From: an uncultured Flavobacteriales bacterium
GTDB lineage: Bacteria; Bacteroidota; Bacteroidia; Flavobacteriales_D; Sanyastnellaceae
Length of the DNA: 42,312 nt
Direction: 5' to 3'
Assembly (NCBI GenBank): GCA_905478795.1
Contig: CAJQJX010000035.1
Span: 1-42,312, forward strand
Each line of letters begins with the position of its first letter. Position 1 is the first letter of the stretch. Under the pieces are notes generated by a model that did no database searches, was not told where the DNA came from, and saw nothing but the letters and a program-made list of their open reading frames with translations. Below are positions 25,426 to 34,370 of this stretch, in pieces. The position numbers and the translations under genes were made by a program.

Positions 25426-26217
25426 TCAAACCCCATCTATCATCCTGCCCAGTCCGCCGAGAACACTGCCCTCGCCTTTGGATTTGCCCCCAGCCGAAGG
25501 CGCGTTCATCAGAATTCGATCGGCCAACCGACTAAAAGGCAGGCTCTGTAACCAGACTGTTCCGTGACCGCTCAATGTGGCCAGGAAAAGCCCCTCTCCC
25601 CCAAACAGCATGCTTTTCAAGCCCCCTGCGGCTTGGATGTCGTAAGACACCGTCTCATCAAAGGCCACGATGCACCCCGTATCGACCCGAAGCGTTTCAC
25701 CCCGAAGCTCCCGCTTGACAACGGTTCCTCCTGCGTGGAGGAAAGCCCGTCCATCGCCCTGAAGTTTCTGCAGAATAAAACCCTCTCCTCCAAAAAATCC
25801 AGCGCCCAGCTTGCGGTTAAAGGCAATGCTCACTGAAGTGCCCAAGGCCGCGCACAAAAAAGCATCTTTCTGGCACAAGAGGTCGCCGCCCAAGGCCGCC
25901 AGATCAACAGGCACAATCTTACCGGGATAAGGGGCCGCAAAGGCCACCTTCCGCTTCATGGCGCCTCGGTTTGTGAAATGGGTCATGAACAAGCTTTCGC
26001 CTGTCAGCAGTCGTTTTCCTGCACCAAACAGCTTACCCATTACGCCGCTGTTCGCTTCCGATCCATCGCCCATCCGGGTCTCAAAAGCGATGTCATCCTC
26101 CATCCAATTCATGGCGCCCGCTTCCGCGATCACGGTCTCTTGAGGGTCCAGTTCTACCTCTACGGTTTGCAGGTCATCACCGTGAATCCGGTAATCAATT
26201 TCGTGGCTGTTCTTCAT
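25426..26217 (-). CDS. AIM24 / TIGR00266 family protein
   Basis: The 263-residue product belongs to the AIM24 (TIGR00266, DUF124) family, beta-rich cytoplasmic or membrane-associated proteins of unknown biochemical role. Family hallmarks seen in order are [19 protein letters not shown] at the start, [15 protein letters not shown] near 30, then GMxGK-like [20 protein letters not shown] near 60-80, GKIVPVDL near 100, CQKDAFLCA near 115, [15 protein letters not shown] near 140, and [20 protein letters not shown] near 200. The C-terminal Gly/Ser-rich tail ends in [10 protein letters not shown]. Length is typical of the family. No signal peptide is present. It is transcribed away from the prolyl oligopeptidase gene, with only 29 bases between the two starts, so their control elements must overlap the coding ends. 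Confidence 0.9.
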   Translation of the reverse strand: MKNSHEIDYRIHGDDLQTVEVELDPQETVIAEAGAMNWMEDDIAFETRMGDGSEANSGVMGKLFGAGKRLLTGESLFMTHFTNRGAMKRKVAFAAPYPGKIVPVDLAALGGDLLCQKDAFLCAALGTSVSIAFNRKLGAGFFGGEGFILQKLQGDGRAFLHAGGTVVKRELRGETLRVDTGCIVAFDETVSYDIQAAGGLKSMLFGGEGLFLATLSGHGTVWLQSLPFSRLADRILMNAPSAGGKSKGEGSVLGGLGRMIDGV

Positions 26218-26246
26218 GTCACCTAATTTGGGCCTCTATTCACAAC

Positions 26247-28382
<2,136 letters not shown>

Positions 28383-28423
28383 GCCTCTTCAAATTCGCCG
28401 GCAAAGGCCGTCGGCAATAAATG

Positions 28424-28460
28424 TGAATCGGCGCATGTTTTTAAAGCATGCGCCGATTCA
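28424..28460 (+). terminator. Strong hairpin with T-run overlapping the next start codon
   Basis: Fourteen bases, TGAATCGGCGCATG at 28424-28437, are perfectly inverted at 28447-28460 around a 9-base loop, and TTTTATT follows. This has the form of an intrinsic terminator for the prolyl oligopeptidase gene. The right arm also contains the ATG (28448) and first codons of the DUF1287 gene, so it could equally hide that gene's start in messenger RNA. Confidence 0.75.
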
Positions 28461-29086
28461 TTTTATTCTCTGCCCTCCTCTCTGCAGGCGTCATCACCCT
28501 GGCCCTTCTCAACCCCAGCACCACCCAAGCTGTGCGTGAACACGGCCCTGAAGCCGTCCGATCTATTGTGCGGGTTGCGAATCAACCTCGACTGACCCCC
28601 TCTGAAGAAATAGATTGTACCCTCTGTCCAGACCGCATCGCATCGTGCGCATCAGAGCTCGACAACTTTGTGTACTACGACGCCGCATATGTCAACATCG
28701 ACTTCCCCATGGGGGATGTTTCCGAGACGACGGGCGTCTGCACCGACGTCGTGATCCGCGCCCTGCGCTGCTGCGGACTGGATTTGCAACAAGAAGTCTA
28801 CCAACACCGAAAGCGCACGAACAAACCGACCGACACCAACATCGACCACCGGCGCGTCCCCAACATCGGCGCCTACCTGGCCGACCACCCCGACTGGCAG
28901 GTCATCCCCGCGGACGAGCCCGTCCAGGCCGGCGACATCGTCTGGTGGAAGGTCGGCCGCAAGCGCTCCAACCACGTCGGCGTCGCCGTCACCGATCGGC
29001 GCATCATGCACAACATCGGCCACGGCGTCTGGGCCGACGCCGCCCCCGGCTCCTTCCCCCTCCACCGCATCTACCGCCTGCGGTAG
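28448..29086 (+). CDS. DUF1287 family protein, exported
   Basis: DUF1287 proteins are related in fold to NlpC/P60-like cysteine hydrolases; their substrate is not established. The 212-residue product has an N-terminal hydrophobic signal or anchor (FILFSALLSAGVITLALL). The family core starts at VYYDAAYVNIDFPMGDV and includes GVCTDVVIRALRCCG, with the likely nucleophile Cys98, then NIDHRRVPNI near 135, QAGDIVWWKVG near 160, and SNHVGVAVTD with His176. A CTLCPDRIASC stretch between signal and core adds three cysteines that are unusual for the family. No earlier start is possible: an in-frame TAA lies two codons upstream of the ATG. GC content changes inside the gene, from about 47% near codon 40 to about 70% after codon 95. 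Confidence 0.88.
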   Translation: MRRFILFSALLSAGVITLALLNPSTTQAVREHGPEAVRSIVRVANQPRLTPSEEIDCTLCPDRIASCASELDNFVYYDAAYVNIDFPMGDVSETTGVCTDVVIRALRCCGLDLQQEVYQHRKRTNKPTDTNIDHRRVPNIGAYLADHPDWQVIPADEPVQAGDIVWWKVGRKRSNHVGVAVTDRRIMHNIGHGVWADAAPGSFPLHRIYRLR

Positions 29087-29418
29087 CACCCACCAACCCG
29101 CCTCTTCCTGAATAAGCACCACGTGGCCGCAATCTGGTCGGAACAGCAGGCCGCCATTCTGGAGAAAGATCTCGCAGCCGGCCGCCTTGATGGCGGGCAT
29201 GAATTGGGCAACGGCCAGGGCCGGCATACCGGTCCATCAGCCGAATGCACCGCGTGTGCCCCCCATTGCAAAAAGGCGAAGGGTGACCATGCCGTGGTTC
29301 CCTACTTGTGCAACCGTGCGGTCTCTCCTCCCCGTTGGAATCAGTCGTCCCCAACGAGGCGCGCTGCTCGGCTTCTGACTTTTGCTCTAACCTTTCAATC
29401 AGGCATGTAAAGTCAAGA

Positions 29419-29453
29419 TTCTCAGAAGTCGGCAGCACTTGTGAATCTGAGAA
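29419..29453. repeat. Short inverted repeat upstream of the laminarin locus
   Basis: TTCTCAGA (29419-29426) and TCTGAGAA (29446-29453) are perfect inverted 8-base arms with a 19-base spacer. It lies just before the possible promoter of the phosphorylase gene. It could be a regulator site or chance; no T-run follows. Confidence 0.35.
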
Positions 29454-29454
29454 G

Positions 29455-29482
29455 TTGCGAATCGCTATCCTCCTTACTTTAG
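29455..29482 (+). promoter_or_regulatory. Possible promoter of the laminarin locus
   Basis: TTG at 29455-29457 and TACTTTAG at 29475-29482 resemble the Bacteroidota -33 (TTG) and -7 (TAnnTTTG, one mismatch) elements with a 17-base spacer. The box lies about 95 bases before the phosphorylase ATG. The spacing is close to, not exactly, the usual value. Confidence 0.3.
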
Positions 29483-29576
29483 CTCCGCCGTCAACGAACG
29501 GCAGTTAGACTGCGCTCGCTGTTGAAATGACACAGAATGAGCGAAGAGTCACATAACAACCGATTTCCTAGTTGAA

Positions 29577-32500
29577 ATGAGCGCCACGGACAACCGTAAA
29601 CCTATATATATCGGACAGCAACCCTTCCAAACCTCTTCTTCTCCGGTTTCAGGAGAAGAGGTCACCTTGGAGGGCGAAACGTATTACAAGATCAGCTCCG
29701 TAGATCAGATGCGTCCTTTTTTCATGAGCATCGTGAGCCATTCGGACCACTGGATGTTCTTGGCCAGCAATGGTGGGCTTTCCGCAGGACGGGTCAACAG
29801 CGACCACGCCCTGTTTCCTTACTACACGGACGACAAGATCACGGAATCAGCAGAAAACACAGGAAGCAAAACCATTGTGCTGGTTGAATCTGAGGAACGC
29901 CAGATGCTCTGGCAGCCTTTCTCTGATCAGAACCGAGGGGTGTATTCCATCCAACGGAACCTTTACAAGAATGCCTATGGAAACAAGGTCATCTTCGAGG
30001 AAGTGAACCACGACCTGGCGCTGACCTTCCGTTACCAATGGGCGGCGAGTGAGCGGTATGGGTTCGTGCGGAGTGCCCGACTGGAGTCTTCCGCTCCAAC
30101 AACCACAAAGGTCAGTGTGCTAGACGGAGTGCAGAACGTCCTTCCCTTTGGGGTGCCAGAGGGGCTGCAACGCGGCAGCAGCAACCTGGTCGATGCCTAC
30201 AAAAAATGCGAGTTAGAAGAAGGCCATCTTGGGGTCTATGCCCTGAGTGCCATCATTTCCGACAAAGCTGAACCCAGTGAGTCCTTGAAAGCGAACGTGG
30301 TATGGTCCATCGGGTTCGATGCACCCACCGTTCTCTTGTCCTCGAAACAGCTGCAGAACTTCAAAGTCGGGAACGACCTCGTCACAGAGACGGAGATCAA
30401 AGCCGAGCGGGGCGCTTACTTCATCCAGAGTTCATTTGAACTGGAGGCCCATTCAGGAAAAGACTGGATGATGGTCGCGAATTTGGGGCAGTCCATTCGC
30501 GGAGTCATCCGATTGAAACAAGACCTCCAGTCGCCAGATGCACTCAAGCAAGAGGTGTTGCAGGACATCGAGCAAGGCGCCCACCGCCTCATTGAACTGG
30601 TGGCCGCTAGCGATGGCTTGCAGCTCACGGCCGACCGCCGCCGCAACATTCGGCATTTCGCCAACACGATGTTCAACATCATGCGTGGCGGGATCTTCGA
30701 TGAGAACTACACCATCGAGCGCGCGGACTTCATGGCCTACATGGACCGCGCAAACCACAAGGTGTACTTCAAGAAGGCAGAAGCCATGGCCACCTGGCCA
30801 GAGAAATTCGACCTGTTCTTTCTTCAAGAACACGCCAGCCAAGACGACGACCTCAATTTCAAGAGGTTGTGTGCAGAATACCTGCCGCTGAAATTCAGCC
30901 GCCGCCACGGCGACCCCAGCCGTCCTTGGAACCGGTTCTCCATCAACCTCCGCAACGAGGATGACGGCTCGAAAATCCTCGATTACCAAGGAAACTGGCG
31001 CGACATCTTCCAAAACTGGGAAGCGCTGGTCCATGCCTATCCCGAGTTCATTGAGGGCATGATTTTCAAGTTCCTCAACGCCACCACTTTTGAGGGATAC
31101 AACCCCTACCGCGTGTTCAAAGACGGTTTCGAATGGGAGACCATCGAACCGGACAACCCTTGGTCCTACATTGGTTACTGGGGCGACCACCAGATCATCT
31201 ATCTGCTCAAATTCTTGGAGTTCTTGCGGGCCTACTATCCCGAGAAACTCGAGGAGTACCTCCAAAACGACTCCTTTGTCTACGCCAATGTCCCCTACCG
31301 CATCAAGCCTTACGAAGCGCTGTTGGAGGACCCCAAAAACACGATCGATTTCGATCATGAGCGCGAGAAGAAAGTAGAATTCAAGAAGGATGAAATTGGA
31401 GGCGATGGCGCGCTCCTGCGCGAGACCCACGTCTTCATCTACAAGGTCAACTTCATCGAGAAAATCATGGCGACGATGCTCGCCAAAGTGGCCAACTTCA
31501 TTCCGGAAGGAGGCATCTGGATGAACACACAGCGGCCCGAGTGGAACGACGCCAACAATGCCCTGGTCGGCAACGGTGTGTCCATGGTCACCTTATACTA
31601 CTTGCGCCGCTTCTTGGTCTACTTCAAGGAAGTCCTCGCCACAACAAAAACCGAGGAGGTGTCCATTTCTGTGGAACTGCTGGCGTGCTTCCACCGCATG
31701 GATGAAACGCTGCGAGAATTCCGCTCCTTGACCTCCGGTCGGATTTCCAATACAGAGCGCCGGTCCATTCTGGACGGATTGGGAAAGGCCTCCAGCGACT
31801 ACCGTCAGAAAATCTACAAGCAGGACTTTTCGGGTCAGAAATCCCCGATGAAGCTGTCTGCACTGGCAGCGTTTGTCGATGTGGCATTGGAACACCTGGA
31901 GCACTCCATCAACGCCAACAAGCGCAGCGACGGATTGTACCATGCTTACAACCTCATGACCGTGGAAGCGGACGGGGGCGTGCAAATCAACGGCTTGCCA
32001 GAAATGCTAGAAGGCCAGGTCGCCGTCCTGAGTTCGGGCCTGTTGGATTCGACACAAAGCCTCGAGGTCCTCGACGCGCTCAAAGCCAGCGCCCTGTTCC
32101 GCGAGGATCAATACAGCTACGTGCTTTACCCCAACAAGTCATTGCCGCAGTTCCTGCAGAAAAACAACATCGACCCTGAGGCGGTTTCCAGCTCCAAGCT
32201 GCTCGCCAAGTTGGTGGCCGATGGCAATGCCGACATCGTCACGAAGGACTGCATGGGCGGCCATCACTTTAACGGCAACTTCAACAACGTCAACGCCTTG
32301 CGTGCAGGGCTTGCAGCGCTGCCCGAGGCCTACGCGTCCCTTGTCGCGGCGGAGCAAAAGCACGTGGAAGGGATCTACGAAGGCATTTTCAATCACAAGG
32401 CCTTCACAGGACGCTCCGGCACCTTCTTTGGTTACGAAGGACTGGGTTCCATATACTGGCACATGGTCTCGAAACTCAGGTTGGCCGCATTTGAAGTCGC

Positions 32501-33038
32501 AAAAGCCGCTGTGGCGAACAACGAATCACCAGAATTGGTGGGGCGCTTGTTCGATCACTACTTCGAAATCAACGCGGGCATTGGTGCCCACAAGTCGCCA
32601 GAGTTGTACGGCGCCTTCCCCACCGACCCCTACTCCCATACACCGGGCGGCAAAGGGGCCCAACAGCCGGGCATGACGGGACAGGTAAAGGAAGACCTCC
32701 TCTGCCGTTTCGGAGAACTGGGGGTGCGCGTTTCTGAGGGTCAGCTTCATTTTGACCGTGCGCTCATGCACGCCGAAGAGTTCTTGACCGAGGCTGCGGC
32801 CTTCGAGTATGTGGATGTCAAGCAACAATGGCAAACCGTCGAATTGACCCCAGGAAGTCTGGCCTACACCGTCTGTCAGGTACCCGTGGTCCACAAGCGG
32901 GGAGACCAAGCTGGAATTGTGGTCACGATGACCGATGGCCGCAGCGAAAGCACCGAAGGCTTGGCCCTGAGCCGGGAGCTCAGCAGCCAAATTTTCCGGC
33001 GTTCGCATCAAGTGGCGCACATCACAGTCACGGCGTAA
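29577..33038 (+). CDS. GH149/GH94-type beta-glucan phosphorylase (likely beta-1,3-oligoglucan)
   Basis: The predicted reaction is reversible phosphorolysis of beta-glucan oligosaccharides to glucose 1-phosphate, in the cytoplasm because no signal peptide is present. At 1153 residues it is much longer than GH94 disaccharide phosphorylases (about 800) and fits the longer GH149 or GH161 beta-1,3-glucan phosphorylases. The N-terminal beta-sandwich is suggested by FLASNGGLSAGRVNSDHALFP near 60-85. The (alpha/alpha)6 barrel includes NRFSINLRNEDDGSKILDYQ, WSYIGYWGDHQIIYLLK and TQRPEWNDANNALVGNGVSM, where the WND (Asp658) lines up with the GH94 catalytic region. Later GGHHFNGNF and GSIYWHMVSKL also fit a sugar phosphorylase. 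Neighbouring GH17 and GH30 genes support a laminarin substrate. The exact family is inferred, not proven. Confidence 0.8.
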   Translation: MSATDNRKPIYIGQQPFQTSSSPVSGEEVTLEGETYYKISSVDQMRPFFMSIVSHSDHWMFLASNGGLSAGRVNSDHALFPYYTDDKITESAENTGSKTIVLVESEERQMLWQPFSDQNRGVYSIQRNLYKNAYGNKVIFEEVNHDLALTFRYQWAASERYGFVRSARLESSAPTTTKVSVLDGVQNVLPFGVPEGLQRGSSNLVDAYKKCELEEGHLGVYALSAIISDKAEPSESLKANVVWSIGFDAPTVLLSSKQLQNFKVGNDLVTETEIKAERGAYFIQSSFELEAHSGKDWMMVANLGQSIRGVIRLKQDLQSPDALKQEVLQDIEQGAHRLIELVAASDGLQLTADRRRNIRHFANTMFNIMRGGIFDENYTIERADFMAYMDRANHKVYFKKAEAMATWPEKFDLFFLQEHASQDDDLNFKRLCAEYLPLKFSRRHGDPSRPWNRFSINLRNEDDGSKILDYQGNWRDIFQNWEALVHAYPEFIEGMIFKFLNATTFEGYNPYRVFKDGFEWETIEPDNPWSYIGYWGDHQIIYLLKFLEFLRAYYPEKLEEYLQNDSFVYANVPYRIKPYEALLEDPKNTIDFDHEREKKVEFKKDEIGGDGALLRETHVFIYKVNFIEKIMATMLAKVANFIPEGGIWMNTQRPEWNDANNALVGNGVSMVTLYYLRRFLVYFKEVLATTKTEEVSISVELLACFHRMDETLREFRSLTSGRISNTERRSILDGLGKASSDYRQKIYKQDFSGQKSPMKLSALAAFVDVALEHLEHSINANKRSDGLYHAYNLMTVEADGGVQINGLPEMLEGQVAVLSSGLLDSTQSLEVLDALKASALFREDQYSYVLYPNKSLPQFLQKNNIDPEAVSSSKLLAKLVADGNADIVTKDCMGGHHFNGNFNNVNALRAGLAALPEAYASLVAAEQKHVEGIYEGIFNHKAFTGRSGTFFGYEGLGSIYWHMVSKLRLAAFEVAKAAVANNESPELVGRLFDHYFEINAGIGAHKSPELYGAFPTDPYSHTPGGKGAQQPGMTGQVKEDLLCRFGELGVRVSEGQLHFDRALMHAEEFLTEAAAFEYVDVKQQWQTVELTPGSLAYTVCQVPVVHKRGDQAGIVVTMTDGRSESTEGLALSRELSSQIFRRSHQVAHITVTA

Positions 33039-33048
33039 GTCACCGCTC

Positions 33049-34350
33049 ATGCGCCCATTGTCACCATCCCAACATAGGCTGGCAGGAACCGGCAATTCCT
33101 TTTGGGGAGTGGCTTTCATGTTCTTCCTTTCAGTGGTCATCGCTTCATGCGGTCCAGCAAACGAGAAACACACCATGCACGATCAAACGGCATCCGAACT
33201 TTTAGGCAATCCCAAATACCCCGCCATTTGCTACGGGGGGTATCGGGGCCTGAGCCGATCTGAGCAACCGACCCTCGTTGAGTTGAAGGATGACATGAAG
33301 ATCCTGCATGCGATGGGCATTCGGTTCCTGCGCACCTACAACGTCCAATTGCCACATGCTGCCAACGTGGTCAAGGCCATCAGCGAATTGAAGCAGGAGG
33401 ACCCCGATTTTGAGATGTACGTGATGCTGGGCGCATGGATTGACTGCGCCGGTGCTTGGACGGATGCCCCCAACCACAACGAACAGGATTTCGAAGGCAA
33501 CCAAGAAGAAATCGAACGCGCCGTGGCGCTGGCCCAGCAACATCCCGACATCGTCAAGGTCATCGCCGTTGGCAATGAAGCCATGGTCCATTGGGCCGCT
33601 TCCTACTTCGTGGCTCCAAAGGTGATCCTACAGTGGGTGAACCACCTTCAAGGATTGAAAGCACAAGGAGCCTTGCCCTCGGACCTGTGGGTCACGTGCT
33701 CGGACAACTTTGCCTCCTGGGGCGGTGGCGGCAATGAGTATCACAATGAAGACCTCAACGCCCTGATCGAAGCTGTGGACTATGTTTCCATGCACACCTA
33801 TCCCTTCCACGACACGCATTACAACCCCGTCTTCTGGTCGGCCGACGTTCAACAAGACGCGCAGGACAGCACATTGGGCCAGGGCACGATCGAGCAGGCC
33901 ATGGCACGGGCTTTGGCGTACAGCCAAAATCAATATGCCCAAGTGGTCAAATACGTGGAGGCCATTGATGAAAACAAGAAGGTTCACATCGGTGAAACCG
34001 GATGGGCCAGCGTTTCTGACGGGTTCTACGGTCCAGAAGGTTCGCGGGCTGCGGATGAATACAAGCAGGCCTTGTTCTACCAAGGAATGCGCCAATGGAC
34101 CCAATCTTCTGGCATCAGCTGTTTCTATTTCGAAGCTTTTGATGAGCCTTGGAAAAGTGCAGCCAACCCCACGGACTCCGAGAATCACTTTGGCTTGTTC
34201 AAGGCCGAAGGTGAAGCCAAATATGCGCTGTGGCCGATGGTGGCTGCAGGAACATTCAACGGCTTGACGAGGGATGGCCACACCATCACCAACAGCTATG
34301 CTGGCCAGCGTGAAATGCTGGACCGTCATGTACTGGCCCCCAACCGTTGA
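33049..34350 (+). CDS. GH17-like endo-beta-1,3-glucanase, lipoprotein
   Basis: GH17 enzymes cut beta-1,3-glucans such as laminarin. The 433-residue product has a signal ending FFLSVVIASC, so it is likely a lipoprotein in the outer membrane or on the surface. The start at 33049 is 10 bases after the phosphorylase stop; an ATG at 33118 would leave only a very short signal. The barrel shows YGGYRGL near 62, LRTYNVQLPH near 98, the acid/base Glu177 in VIAVGNEAM, VSMHTYPFHD near 248, the nucleophile Glu316 in HIGETGWAS, and FYFEAFDEPWK near 360. This matches the GH17 layout, although the protein is longer than plant-type members. It belongs to a same-strand run from the phosphorylase to the porin. 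Confidence 0.85.
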   Translation: MRPLSPSQHRLAGTGNSFWGVAFMFFLSVVIASCGPANEKHTMHDQTASELLGNPKYPAICYGGYRGLSRSEQPTLVELKDDMKILHAMGIRFLRTYNVQLPHAANVVKAISELKQEDPDFEMYVMLGAWIDCAGAWTDAPNHNEQDFEGNQEEIERAVALAQQHPDIVKVIAVGNEAMVHWAASYFVAPKVILQWVNHLQGLKAQGALPSDLWVTCSDNFASWGGGGNEYHNEDLNALIEAVDYVSMHTYPFHDTHYNPVFWSADVQQDAQDSTLGQGTIEQAMARALAYSQNQYAQVVKYVEAIDENKKVHIGETGWASVSDGFYGPEGSRAADEYKQALFYQGMRQWTQSSGISCFYFEAFDEPWKSAANPTDSENHFGLFKAEGEAKYALWPMVAAGTFNGLTRDGHTITNSYAGQREMLDRHVLAPNR

Positions 34351-34370
34351 CCCCACACGTCCACCCTTCC

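Larger units (their letters stand above)
29087..29576. other. 490-base gap without a recognisable gene
   Basis: Short frames exist on both strands, but none resembles a known family. The longest (29227 down into the DUF1287 gene, minus strand) owes most of its length to the GC-rich DUF1287 codons. Its first 45 codons (FLQNGGLLFRPDCGHVVLIQ) look protein-like, so a small or decayed gene is possible. GC falls sharply from about 70% to about 45% along the gap. The right end holds an inverted repeat and a possible promoter. Confidence 0.5.

Noticed and set aside
29123-29410. 95-codon plus-strand open frame in the gap before the phosphorylase
   Set aside because: No family resemblance, mixed composition and no promoter; kept only as part of the gap description.
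34347-34370. TTG start for the two-barrel glycosidase overlapping the previous stop
   Set aside because: The ATG at 34371 gives a more typical short lipoprotein signal; the TTG cannot be excluded.
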